Below are positions 49,921-61,199 of a stretch of DNA of 64,000 nt, one piece after another. A program made the translations under genes and the position numbers. The notes under the pieces are model-generated. The model worked only from the letters and a program-made list of their open reading frames with translations, ran no database searches and was not told where the DNA came from. The DNA is from Tiliqua scincoides. Lineage: Eukaryota > Chordata > Lepidosauria > Squamata > Scincidae. Location of the stretch: assembly GCF_035046505.1 (NCBI RefSeq), contig NC_089822.1, positions 209,246,419 through 209,310,418 of the forward strand. The letters are read 5' to 3'. Positions within the stretch are counted from its first letter, which is position 1. Every line of letters begins with the position of its first letter.

Positions 49921-51218
49921 ACAACTGTTGAAATCCACTCAGATACCTAGTAGGGTTTTTTTGTTTGTTTGTTTGTTTTTAACTGTGGCATGAAGAAAAA
50001 TGAGGTGCTATGGATTACTTGGCAATGCTTCTGGTCATATATTTTTTTTTTTACTGTTAATGTAATTTTAAATGCCATGTTGTCTTTATAAAACTGAATA
50101 CTACAATATTGGTTAATATTCGGTTTTAGAGGCAATCAAACCCAAAATCTGATGACTGAAATTTCTCAAAACCATTTTACATAACTGAAAATGGGTGTGT
50201 CTGCTAGTTCTTTCAGTTAACTTTCTCTTCACTGAATCCAGTGTTGTGACTTCTAATTGTGCTCATACTTTACTGATGTTTTCTCTATAGTGTAGGATGA
50301 GGAGGAAAGTTAGCACAATGTTGGCTTAAATATGGTATTAACTGTTTATTTGTATGTAGTGGCACTGTGAAAAAGTGAGTCTGGTTGATATTGATGAGAT
50401 TTTCATGTAAAGTATGAAGAATAGTTCATGGGAAGAGTGTTTTTTGAACTGATTTATATTGTACTGTATAATCAAGATCCTTTTATACATGAGATACGTG
50501 AGGGGTAAGTAAGAGAGAAACTAAAAAGAAATAACCTTCGTACTTTCTGTTTATATACTGTTTCTGTTACAACCACCAAAAGCAACTTATAAAAATAAAA
50601 CTAAAAACATAATGCATAACATTTTAGTAGTTTTATATACAAAGCAGATAATTAAACATTAAAAGCTTGTTGAGGAGTTGGAACTATTCTTCAATAGATA
50701 CAGTACTTAAAAAGAAGGAGCCTAGCAGATCTCCGCAGGAAGGTCTAGCTTTTGGTGGGCCATGGGGCAGAATCTCCATGAGGGCCCTCAGTGGCATACT
50801 TCTCCCCCATGCTTTGGATTGCAGGTGCCAGTTACCACCACCCCCTAGTGCCCAGGAACTGAGGAGCCAATAGAAATGAGTTCTACTCTGTGCTACCACC
50901 TTCAACTACAATTGCAACAGTGAAGGAAGACTGCCATCTGTGTGGCGACCAGGTTCTTGTGTGCTTTCGTGGCTGGGCGTCATTAATATTAAGAATAGTG
51001 ATGCAAAGGAGGATTTATGTCTTGGTGTCTGCTTCCTACTGCATCTTGGTAAGCCTTTCCTTAGGTGATGGTAGGGTGCAGTGACAACAATAAATTGTCC
51101 TCTTTCTTCCCTCTGTGTCATTTTGTAATTCCCTGATATCTTGTCCCTGACTTCTAAAATTCACTGAGGGAAGAAAGAGGATGGTCTGCTTATCCTCCCC
51201 ACTGCCTCAAAGTAAATC
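49921..51218. other. NISCH intron 1, no feature recognised
   Basis: AT-rich, followed by a GC-richer patch at 50700-51080 that shows no splice-bounded frame of known family. Confidence 0.4.
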
Positions 51219-51226
51219 ATCTAGAG

Positions 51227-51593
51227 CAGTGTTTCTCAAACGGTGGATCAGGAGACAATTTCAGGTGGGTTGAAATATTTCGATTTCAGGTGAAATATTC
51301 ATTTCAATATTTTATTTTTAATATATTAGACTTGATGCTACCATGATATGTGACTGCATTTGGGGAAATGTTATAGACCTGTACTTTTAACAAACTACTA
51401 TGTATATTCTTTTAACAATGATAGTAAAGGAAACTCACTCCTGGGTAAGCGTGGGTAGGATTGCAGCCTAGGACTGTAAAAAATTTCCCTGCTTGATGAT
51501 GTCGCTTCCAGTCATGACATCACTTCCAGTGGGTCCTGACAGATTCTCTTTCTGTCCTGGTGGATCCCGGCGCTAAATGTGTGAGAACCACTG
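51227..51593. mobile_element. hAT relic A of a three-element stack
   Basis: CAGTGTTTCTCAAACGGTGG to AATGTGTGAGAACCACTG, flanked on both sides by ATCTAGAG (51219-51226 and 51594-51601). Inverted relative to the hAT at 45196-46051 and shares its interior (GCATTTGGGGAAATGTTA, GATGTCGCTTCCAGTCATGA), including the MITE half (GTGGGTAGGATTGCAGCCTA). Confidence 0.85.
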
Positions 51594-51601
51594 ATCTAGA
51601 G

Positions 51602-51944
51602 CAATTGTTCTCAAACTTCCCAGGAGCTTTACTCCTGGGATAAGTCTCTGCAGGAGAGGGGGCAAGGGCAGTGATGCAATCCCCGGGATCGTGTTGCTAA
51701 GCGGTGTGCTTTTACTTACAGATGTATGCAGGACATTGCAGGAGGAGTGGGGAGCCCCGTGCAGCCCTCCGCAGGGCTCCACAAGTCTTAGAATGTTGGG
51801 AAAATGTGAGTGCAAAACACTTCCTCTTTGCATTTGCAGCGAGACCAGGGGCTCCCAGTCTGGAGACTGAGGGCTCCCCACGGGCCAGCTTGGGAGTCCC
51901 CGAGGGCCACGAGTGGCCCCCAGGCCGGGGTTTGGGCACCCCTG
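51602..51944. mobile_element. hAT segment B of the stack, possibly chimeric
   Basis: Left end CAATTGTTCTCAAACTTCCC, right end GGGGTTTGGGCACCCCTG, flanked by ATCTAGAG (51594-51601 and 51945-51952). The left half resembles element C (ATGCAATCCCCGGGATC); the right half is a different family, so the two ends are not good inverted repeats of each other. Confidence 0.75.
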
Positions 51945-51952
51945 ATCTAGAG

Positions 51953-52410
51953 CAATGATTCTCAAACACATGTGTTGAGTTTGTAGCACTATAAGTCCTT
52001 GCGGGGGCAGGAGCATGGTGGCGATGCAATCCCCAGGATCATACCACCACCAGGGTCAGAGGGGTTTTTCTTCACTCACCCTCTGTCTGTGCCAGCCTCC
52101 TGGGGTGCATACTTCAGAACTTAGAAAAAATGCGATTACAGTCCACATCCAGTTTGCAATCACAACCGGAGGTGGGTTTGATTGCATTTTTTCTGAGGTG
52201 TGGGGAGCCCTGCAGAGGGCTCAGTGAGGCTCCCTGTATCTCCTGAAGTCTGGCACATACAGAGAGTGAGTGAAGAAAAGCCCCTCTGTCCCTGTTGGTA
52301 GAGTAATCCTGGGGATTGCATTACCACCATCCCCTGCCCCGCCCCTTAAGGAGGAAGAGATGGTGCTTCTTGGGCTGGTGGGTCACAACCCACTAATTTG
52401 AGAACCACTG
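51953..52410. mobile_element. hAT relic C of the stack
   Basis: CAATGATTCTCAAACACATG to AATTTGAGAACCACTG, flanked by ATCTAGAG (51945-51952 and 52411-52418). Confidence 0.82.
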
Positions 52411-52672
52411 ATCTAGAGGTCCAGGCTTGCTGTGCAGTGGTAGAGAGCAACAGTCTGTTGCTCCCTCAGGGGTTGGCCAAGCATGGTTGTGGACTCCTGG
52501 CATGTTCCCCACTTGTGAAGGCACCCCTGTTTCCACCATTTTGGTTCTGCTTTTACAGAAAGGCCCTGTTTCTTTTGTACCTGTTTGTGTGATGGGTTTC
52601 ATACAAGATTTCTCATAATGGCAAGGCATAGAGCAGGGGTTCTGATGCTGATCTTTAAGGTTGCCTGGTTCA

Positions 52673-54975
52673 TATTATTATTATTATTATTGTTATTATT
52701 ATTATTATTATTATTATTAATTTATACCCTGCCTTTTTGCCCAACAGGCACACAAGGCGGCTTACACACACTTTAAAAATACAGCATTAAAAACAATCAT
52801 TAAAAACAATTTACAATAATTAGAAAATCTAAAAACAAACAATCCCCGTGGATTTTCATATAAAAAGCAAGAACGCCAGCCAGCCTGTCAACAATTAAAA
52901 GCTTTTTGAAATAAAAAGGTCTTCAGTCCACGCTGAAACGTTAGCAACGAGGGAGCAGTTCTCAGTTCTAAGGGGAGGAATTATTCCACAGTTCGGGGGC
53001 CACCACCGAGAAGGCCCTCTTCCTGGCCACCGCCCCTCTCACATCTCTTAGTGGCGGCACAATCAAAAGGGCCCCCCCAGATGATCTAAGAGCACGGGCA
53101 GGATTGTAGGGAAGGAGGCGTTCCCTCAAATACCCCGGACCCGAGCCGTAAAGGGCTTTAAAAGTCAAAACTAGCACCTTAAATTGGGCCCAGAACAGAA
53201 CCGGCAGCCAGTGTAGCCGCCGGAGCAATGGCATGACAGAGTCAAACTGACGTGCCCCAGCAACCACAAGAGCAGCTGCGTTCTGTACTAGTTGTAATTT
53301 CCGGACCGTCTTCAAAGGCAGCCCCATGTAGAGCGCATTGCAATAATCTAATCTAGATGTCACTAGGGCATGGGTTACTGTGGCCAGGTCCGCGCAGCTC
53401 AGGTACGGTCGCAGCTGGCGAATCAGCCAAAGCTGAGCAAAGGCTCCCCTGGCCACCGCCGCCACCTGGGATTCCAGGAGCTGCTGTGGATTCAGGAGAA
53501 CCTCCAAGCTGCGGACCTGCTCCTTCAGAGGGAGTGCAACCCCATTCAGAGCAGGACGATAGTCCAGCACCCGAGCTGTGGATTTCTGAACCAAGAGCAC
53601 CTCTGTCTTATCCGGATTTAATTTCAGCTTGTTCGCCCACATCCAGCCCCTAACCGCATCCAGACAGCGATCCAGGACCCCAACCGCCGCCTCAGAATCA
53701 GGGGGAAAGCAGAGAGAAAGCTGGGTGTCATCAGCATACTGATGGCACCCCACTCCAAACCCCCGGATGACCTCTCCCAGCGGCTTCATGTAGATGTTAA
53801 AAAGCATGGGGGATAAGATGGAACCCTGCAGCACCCTAAACCTAAGAGGTCGTCGTGCCGAACAGGCATCCCCCAGCACCACCTTCTGGGATCTGTCAGC
53901 CAGGAAGGAGCGGAACCACTTCAAAACAGTGCCTCCAAGCCCCAACCCAGCCAGCCGGCCCAGAAGGACACCATGGTCGATGGTGTCGAAAGCCACCGAG
54001 AGGTCCAGCAGGACTAACAGGGTTGCACTCCCCCGTCCATCCCCCAGCGAAGGTCATCCACCAAGGCGACCAAGGCAGTCTCCGTCCCGAACCCCGGCCT
54101 GAAGCCAGATTGGAATGGGTCCAGATAATCCGTTTCCTCCAGTACCCTCTGAAGCTGGGACGCTACCACCCGCTCAATCACCTTGCCCAGGCATGGGATA
54201 TTCGAGACCAGCCGAAAGTTATTTAAATTAGTGGGATCCAGGGAGGGCTTCTTCAGGAGGGGGCAAACCATCACCTGCTTCAAGGCAGGCGGGAGCACCC
54301 CCTCCCCCAGAGATGAGTTCACCACCCTCCCCATCCACTCGGCCAGCCCTTCCCGGGCAGCCCTAATTAACCATGCTGGGCACGGGTCGAGCGGGCAAGC
54401 AGCAGGTCTCACACTCCAGAGAATCCCGTCCACATCCTCAGGCTCTACAAGCTGAAAAGAATCCCAAATAGCAGGATAGACAGGTGCCCCGGGGACATCA
54501 CTAGACATGCCCACAGTGGCGTCCAAGTCATGCCAAATCTGATCGACCTTTTCTGCAAAATGTTTTGCGAACTCGTCACAGAGAGCCTCCTTTTGCTCCT
54601 CCCCACCAGTAGGGGGGGCAGATGTAAAAGGCTACGGACCACACGAAAGAGCTCAGCTGGACGGTTCTCTGCAGATGCAATGGTGGTAGAGAGGTGCGCC
54701 CTCTTAGCTGCCACCACCACCTTAGAATACGCTCTCAACTGGGCCCTAGCCCGTGTACGGTCAGATTCGGTACGAGTCTTTCGCCACTGACCCTCTAGAT
54801 GTCTGCCCTGCCGCTTCATCATCCGCAACTCCTCAGAAAACCAAGGAACTGCTCTGACTCTGCGACTGGGCAGAGGACACTCAGGAGCGATCTCATCCAG
54901 GGCCCTGGCCATCTCCGTATTCCAGAGATCGACCAGAGCGCCGGGTGGGTCTCCAGCTCTGGCAGCAGGAAAATC
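52673..54975 (-). mobile_element. L2-like LINE, nearly complete reverse transcriptase
   Basis: Minus strand, 5' to 3': a linker after the endonuclease (RRVRAVPWFSEELRMMKRQG, about 54890-54450); RT fingers (LKQVMVCPLLKKPSLDPTNL, FQSGFRPGFGTETALVALVD) to about 54014; a frameshift; then AFDTIDHGVLLGRLAGLGLG, the catalytic CHQYADDTQLSLCF, and a thumb and C-terminus ending LRRLHWLPV and RKRAFSVVAPELWN at 52968. The 3' UTR (inverted GGCGGCTTACACACACTTTA) ends in an (ATT)n tail at 52673-52720. The endonuclease is missing through 5' truncation. Besides truncation, the main lesion seen is the frameshift near 54.0 kb, plus one between the first two blocks near 54.5 kb. Confidence 0.85.
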
Positions 54976-54999
54976 CCCCCCTCATATGAGAGTAGGAGG

Positions 55000-55640
55000 A
55001 TATTGTGGTACCCTTGCTGTATCAGACTGAGGGCCCATCTAGTCTAGTATCTTGTTTTCCACAATGGCCCATCAGCTGCCTCTGAGAAACCCACAAGCAG
55101 CAGGAAAGACATACTTTTCTCTTGCCATTGTTCACCTATGTCAGGGTCTCCAAGCCGCAGCCCGGGGGCCAGATGCAGCCTGCTTCGAGCCTCTGTCCGG
55201 CCTGCGGCCAGCCTCTTGTCCCCTGAAAGCCTCTGGCCCACTCGACTGAACATGACCAGAGCTGTGCTCTGATTGCATCTGGAGGGTGTTCTGAGGACCG
55301 GAGAGGCTGAGTGAATGAGGCCACTCATTCATTTATTCATTCATCTAAGTTCTATCTCTAATTTATTTATTTAAATTTTATATTTAAATTTTTTTCCGGC
55401 CCTCAGCACTGCACCAGATATTTCATGCAGCCCTCTGGCCAAAAAGTTTGAAGACCCCTGACCTATGCTACTGAACCTGGAGGTTGTGCATCACCATTGA
55501 CAGAGCTCTTCTCTAGGTCCAGTCCCATTTTAAAACCATTCAAGCTAGTTGTCATTACTGCATCTTGCGGCAAGGAATTCTACAGACTACTGGTAGCTCT
55601 CCACTTGTGCAGACATAATTTGCCTGGTTTTGAATTAACT
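55000..55640 (-). mobile_element. CR1 LINE 3' end split by a hAT
   Basis: The inverted CR1 UTR (CCTTGCTGTATCAGACTGAG, GGCCCATCTAGTCTAGTATC) runs to about 55141 and resumes at 55469 (TGAACCTGGAGGTTGTGCAT, CTGCATCTTGCGGCAAGGAA) after the hAT insert. An older subfamily than the 6-8 kb copies. Confidence 0.75.
55142..55460. mobile_element. hAT MITE inserted in a CR1
   Basis: CAGGGTCTCCAAGCCGCAGC to AAAGTTTGAAGACCCCTG, flanked by ACCTATGT (55134-55141) and ACCTATGC (55461-55468). The interior is rich in GGCC/CTGGCC phrases, with an ATTTATTTA stretch. Confidence 0.85.
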
Positions 55641-55967
55641 TGATTAAGAAATTCATACTGGAAGTGTGATTTGTGTGGGCTCATTTTTGAAGTAGCACAA
55701 CTAGGCTTCCTGTACTTGTTCATCTTAGGCTACAAGAGACAATTGGGACATTTGGCAGGCTTTTCACTACAAGACTATGTTTGGAAAGCTCTCCTCTGCA
55801 TCACTTGGTATGCCTTGAGCAGAGAAGGCATGAAAATCTGTAACAATGGTTATTAAACTGAATGTGATCAGCCAGATATTGAGAGGGGACTGTGTCTCAG
55901 TGTGGACAGCATGCTTTGGTTATGGGAGAGTGCTTTTTGTACCCTTAGGGACATCATAATCATAATC

Positions 55968-56665
55968 ATTGGCATCCTTCAGTCTCGGGAGACTATGGTA
56001 TCGTGCTCTGAAAAGTAGTTCTGGAACAGTGTCTGGTGTGGCTGAAGAGGCCAATCCGGGAGTGACAATCCCTTCCACACTGGGAGCAAGTGTAGTTTGT
56101 CCCTGGTGTGTCTCCCTGGCTATGGGCCTTCCTTCTTTGCCTCAGTCTGTTGGGCAAGTGCCTCTTCAAACTGGGAGAGGCCATGCTGCACAGACTGCCT
56201 CCAAGCGGGATGCTCAGAGGCCAAGGTTTCCCATCTCTTGAGGTCCATTCCTAAGGCCTTCAGATTCCTCTTGCAGATGTCCTTGTATCGCAGCTGTGGT
56301 CTACCTGTAGGGCATTTTCCCTGCACAAGTTCTCCGTAGAGGAGATCCTTTGGGATCCGGCCATCGCCCATTCTCACGACATGACCAAGCCAGCGCAGGC
56401 ATCTTTGTTTCAGCAGTGCATACATGCTAGGGATTCCAACTCGTTCCAGGACTGTGTTTGGAACTTTGTCCTGCCAGGTGATACTGAGGATGCATTGGAA
56501 GCAGCCCATGTGGAAAGCATTCAGTTTCCTCTCCTGTTGTGAGCAAAGAGTCCATGACTTGCTGCAGTACAGAAGTGTGCTCAAGACGCAAGCTCTGTAG
56601 ACCTGGATCTTGGTATGTTTCATCAGCTTCTTGTTGGACCAGTCTCTCTTTGTGAGTATCTTTAG
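55968..56665 (-). mobile_element. LINE 3' fragment (CCHC-finger family), copy 4
   Basis: The minus strand encodes KIQVYRACVLSTLLYCSKSW, WQDKVPNTVLERVGIPSMY and ERNLKALGMDLKRWE-like sequence. An internal deletion removes part of the basic linker, and the finger CSQCGRDCHSRIGLFSHTRHC follows in another frame. The tail ends CGAGACTGAAGGATGCCAAT. Confidence 0.8.
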
Positions 56666-56779
56666 GGACAGTGCAGAGAATATCAAGAAACATACCCAGT
56701 CAAGCATATCTGCAAGCACCAAGAAGAGGTCTTATGCTAGAAGCTCCATTCTTGAGCGAATTGTGAGCATGTAGATATA

Positions 56780-57565
56780 GAATCAGCGCAAAATATTGGT
56801 CAGCATGTTCCTGGCCCAGCAGAAGATTGCCCATGCAATTGTGGAGGAACTGCAGAAAGAAGAAGGCTCCCTGAAGCCATTCACAGCAAGCTCCACTGGC
56901 TCCCTAACTTTAGCCAAAGATATGACTACCACAACATCAAAATGAGCAGGGAAGCTGCATCTGTTGATGCCGTGGCTGATGGGAAGTTAGTGGACTCTCT
57001 GAACCCTATCATTGAACAGGGAGGCTACCTGCCAAGCAGATCTTCAGCATGAACAAAACAGCTCTGTTGAGGAAATAAATTCCAGTGTGAACATACATTT
57101 CTTGGGAGGAGAAATCGGCCACCGGCTTTAAGGCCTCTAAGGATTGCTACACTTTACTGTTTGGGGCAATGCTAGCAGGTACTATGAGTTGAAACTGGTA
57201 CTGGTCTATCATTCTGCAAACCCAATGCTCTCAAAAGGGATATTAAAAATCTTTTGCCTGTTCATTTCTTTGTAAATAGCAAGGACTGGGTTTCTGTTCA
57301 TATTTTTTGTGTGTATCTCATATCTAAAGTTAAAGATGAGTTACTGTGAAGGGGAGGATCTGACCCTAGTAGACAATAGTAGTAGCCTAGTAGCCCGCAG
57401 TCATTCCAGCTCCATTCAAGATCCTTGTGAAAACATCCAAGTTGGACATCTTCCCCCCCCCCCCACCATCTCCCTCCTCCAGCCAATGGATCAGGATGTG
57501 ATTAGCACATGTGAGTCAGGGATTACCTTTGCAGAAATCTTGCTGGTTTTCCTTCAGCAAGGCTT
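56780..57565 (+). mobile_element. Tigger-type (pogo/TcMar) DNA transposon relic
   Basis: Plus-strand pieces match the CENPB-DDE transposase: RYDYHNIKMSREAASVD, IIEQGGYLPSR, GAMLAGTMSLKLVLVYHSAN with LLFGA before it, and the DDE block ENIQVGHLPPPPTISLLQPM, DQDVI. Several frameshifts and stops break the frame. Family hallmarks seen are the EGGYLP and LLQPMDQ motifs. No terminal repeats were identified, so both ends are approximate. Confidence 0.8.
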
Positions 57566-58008
57566 CATGGTGATGATTTTTGACAGTGATGAAGGGGTAA
57601 GTAAAATAGCAGGAGCAGGAGCCCCAGCCATGCTCAGATAGTACTAGGAAGGAGAGAGAATACCACAGTATTCACCTTTCTCTGGCTCTTCCCCTGCTGG
57701 TTATGAGGAAGGAATGTCCCCAAGGGATGATTCTGCAGCTCCCTTGGCTGCCTTTGGCAGCTCTCTGGAGAGTCACGGCTCACAGCTTGGGAACCACTGT
57801 CATCAGGGTTCAGTGCTATTTTTCCCCTGCTTAAGGAAGCTATCAGTATCTTTGTGATAAAGGCACCAGACATCCTCAATTCAGACTTGTCTATATGCTT
57901 AAAAGGTCACCTCACAAAAAGAGGCAAACACTACCACACGTAATAAGTCTGGAAGCAAAGGATGTGGGTGTACTGAGACAAGAAAAATCCAGTGCCGCGA
58001 TTGTTAGA

Positions 58009-58225
58009 CCAGCAATTCTCAAACTCCCAGGGAACCGGTTAACCCTGGTAAGTCTTTGTGGAGGTGGGGTGATGGCAGAACGTGATCCCCAGGATTGTGT
58101 TGCTGCTGGAGACCAAGTGACTTTTTTCAACTTATCCTTTCCTGCACCAGCCTCCGGGGGGTGTGAGCCCTCTGTAGGGCTCCCTGTGCCTCAAAACAAT
58201 GAAAAAATGTGATTGTGACCCACTT
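58009..58225. mobile_element. hAT fragment, family of stack elements B and C
   Basis: AGCAATTCTCAAACTCCCAG, then GTGATCCCCAGGATTGTGTT and AATGTGATTGTGACCCACTT, match elements B and C. A detached hAT end (CTTGGGAACCACTG) lies at about 57787-57800. Confidence 0.55.
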
Positions 58226-58365
58226 TAAATAATATGGGATATGATGAGCTGGAATTAAGTACTTTTAAGTTTCATTGATTTTGGTTAGTGATTTAAGGAT
58301 ATGCTTAACTCAACAATCAATTAGAACTGCTTAATTGTGGCTGGATTATACCTGGTTAGGTGCTT

Positions 58366-58368
<3 letters not shown>

Positions 58369-58452
<84 letters not shown>
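58369..58452. repeat. Compound microsatellite (TC)n(AC)n
   Basis: About 17 TC and 24 AC units without interruption. The AC part can form Z-DNA in principle. Confidence 0.95.
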
Positions 58453-58459
58453 GTATTTC

Positions 58460-60440
58460 TATTATCATCAGCATATTTGTGTGTTTGTGTCTACTTTGTA
58501 TCTTTTGCTCCAGTAGGGCATGGTCCTGTTGAAGGCTGCAAGTTCAAAACGCACAACTTGTCTGAATAATATCCAGACTGATGACAACATTTTGTAGCTG
58601 CAGATTTTTGTTTTATAATGTGACCATATAAAACAGGTCAATCAGTGACTGATTTCTGGTGATGAAAGTGCGCTTACTTTGAAGCTTCAGAGACTTGTGG
58701 AATAATCGTGTGCTAGGGTATATGGAATGGTTTTTCCTCTGTGTGTAAATGTCTGTTCAGATGAATTATTCAGAGGCCAAAGAGAACGGCCAGAGTTCTC
58801 TTTGAAGTCTTTGTTGCCAGAGGTCCCACAACCACTGTTCTGTTCGCAAAACAGGTTAGTACTTTCACAGAGCTGCTGCAGAGAAAACTTCAAAGAAGCC
58901 TCTAGTTGTGTATTTTGCCCCCTCCCCATTCATTGCATACATGTAGCTTCTGTAGATTTGAGCCCCATCTGGATCTCGTGTGCTAAAATACCACTTCATC
59001 TGTATTGTCCTTTTAGAAATTGACAGACAAGGGAATGAATTTCAAGTAGTAGAATAAAGCATGAACATTAAAATCCAAAAATAAGAATGAATTTACAGTA
59101 TTAGTTTTTATCCTACAAAAGTACACCCTTCTTTCTGTTTTCAATATTACATTCACTATGCAGGTTGAAAATGATTGCCATGCAATTCTTAAAGCAGTAC
59201 TCTACAATGTTTATGAAAAATATTGTTGCATACTGCCTGTTCTCCTGAGTGGTGAGAAATTTCAGGGGCAGCACTACCTGTGTTATCTTTTGGAGAAGAG
59301 ATCCCTGGAGATGTGTGAGTTTTGTAACAGAATCTGGTTTACTTACAAATGTACAAGGAGAGAATATATAGAAGTGAGTTATACATGCATTTTTACAAGG
59401 CAGCAGATTTACCAACTCACATTGAATCTCCAGAAAGGGGTCCTTCATTTCAGATTGCCTTCATCTTTATGATGTAGTATATTTTCAGACCTGAAAACCA
59501 TTGTTTTCTTTCTCGCAGGCATACTCACCCAATCCTTACATCAGCCCGTCTCCTGAGCTAGTGATATTGGTAGCCTCAAACACAAAGCATTGGTTTATTT
59601 AACAATCCAGGAGAAAACGTTATGAGGTTATTAGGATGGTGATTAAAGCAAGCGTCATTTTCAATAAAAGTTAAAAATTTCCAACCCCATTAGTGTTTTG
59701 AGGTATACAAGCATATCTCTTGAACATTCAGTCCACAGGGACCTGGTTGTTTCAACCTTCTAGATGGCTTCCAGAATGGAACCAGTACATGGCTTGGGTA
59801 TTTAGTTTACAGTGAAACATCGTCAGTGAATTGATAGGTGTTTTAAAGATATCCTCAAACTATGCACTCAGTGCTGTATAAACAAAAACAGGATATGAGA
59901 CAAAAGAAGAGAGGTCTCTGTGCATCTCTTGTGCTCTGTCTGTGTGGAACTCTTTTGTCATAAATACTGTTCCTGCTAACTAGGCCAAGAGGAAGTTCAA
60001 GTGTTGGTTCTCTTGTATTTAGCCAGGAAGAACAACTGTCCTAGTTCATTCCTCTGTACTACCCCTTCCAGTTGCTGCTGCTGCTGTTGTCTTCTTTGTA
60101 TCTCTTTTTGGGTCATGAGCCCCTTGAGACAGGAAACCATTTTTTAATTGTAGTTTAATGAATTAACCACTGGTAGTTAAACTACTTCATAAACTGTTGA
60201 AACTGGTATCACTTGTATAAGGTATAAGGAATATGATAATTCTGCTTCTGTCTCCTTTTTAAGAAATTAGAGAAATGATAAATTTTTTTTCTTGCACTTA
60301 TTTCAAAACATTTGCTATTCCTAATTATATCAACTATCATAAGATGTTTAATTATTTACTCTTCTTAGGTAATTGTGTTCTTTCCCTTTTTTCTTTTATA
60401 TCATTTTCCCAGCTACTATAAGATCCATCCACCCACACCA
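58460..60440. other. NISCH intron 1, no exon recognised
   Basis: A search for the second NISCH exon (VYIIQV ... RYSDF) by eye failed here. The 104-codon plus-strand frame at 59158-59472 has no visible family. A LINE-like phrase (GGGTCATGAGCCCCTTGAGA) lies near 60110. Confidence 0.4.
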
Positions 60441-60443
60441 ACA

Positions 60444-60447
<4 letters not shown>

Positions 60448-60489
<42 letters not shown>
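60448..60489. repeat. (GA)n microsatellite
   Basis: About 21 uninterrupted GA units. Confidence 0.95.
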
Positions 60490-60491
<2 letters not shown>

Positions 60492-60722
60492 ATCAATGAT
60501 TTCTTAAAGACAGAAAGAAGGCCAGCTGAATATTGAGAGCGAATGTTCCACGCGTAAAGAACCACAGGAGAAAAGGCAATGAGATGAGAAATAAAGCAAG
60601 CTAGGTTTAATAAGATTAGTGTTTGATGAACAGAGAAACAGGAGAAGAGCAAGAGAGCAACAAATGAAGAGACAATGCACAGTCTTAAGATTAAAAGTTA
60701 TGAAATGTATGAAATGCTAGAC

Positions 60723-61177
60723 CAGTAGTTCCCAACCTTTAGGAGTTGCAGACTGCTGAGACAAAATTTGAAATAATCATGGACCACGTCCCGTGCACAC
60801 AAAATACAATTAAATTAGTAATAATTTCAGAAGATTTTGAGATTTATTAGGTTCATTTTTTATAGAGAAGATTTGTGGGTTGCTGCCTTCATTGTCTGCT
60901 GCAGCTGCGGGCAGTCCATTCTTTGCCCTCCCTGGTTATCCATGAGAAACATCTCCCAAGCGAGTGCTTCCCCACAAACTACCAGAAGAGAGGGCAGAGA
61001 ATAGACCGCCCACAGCCACAGCTGACACTTTAGTGCCAGCTATGGCTATGGACAGTCTGTTTTCTGCTCTCAGAGGTGGTCCATGAGGGAGTACTTGCTC
61101 ACTGGAAGTGATCCAAAGTGAAACCTTTTTCTGAGACCTCAAGAACCTTGCAGACCACCTGTTGGGAACCAGTGTGC
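60723..61177. mobile_element. hAT relic
   Basis: CAGTAGTTCCCAACCTTTAG to CCTGTTGGGAACCAGTG, followed by TGC. TGCTAGAC occurs at 60715-60722 and 61178-61185, an 8-bp target duplication with a 3-bp slip at the right end. Confidence 0.75.
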
Positions 61178-61199
61178 TGCTAGACAAAGACAGTGAAGG

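Noticed and set aside
53357-54226. Plus-strand frames of 98-123 codons
   Set aside because: Mirror frames of the L2-like reverse transcriptase on the minus strand.
57309-57641. 110-codon plus-strand frame as a host gene exon
   Set aside because: It contains the Tigger transposase block LPPPPTISLLQPMDQDVI, so it is part of the DNA transposon relic.
59158-59472. 104-codon frame as NISCH exon 2
   Set aside because: No resemblance to the PX continuation VYIIQV or RYSDF, and no matching phase-0 acceptor.
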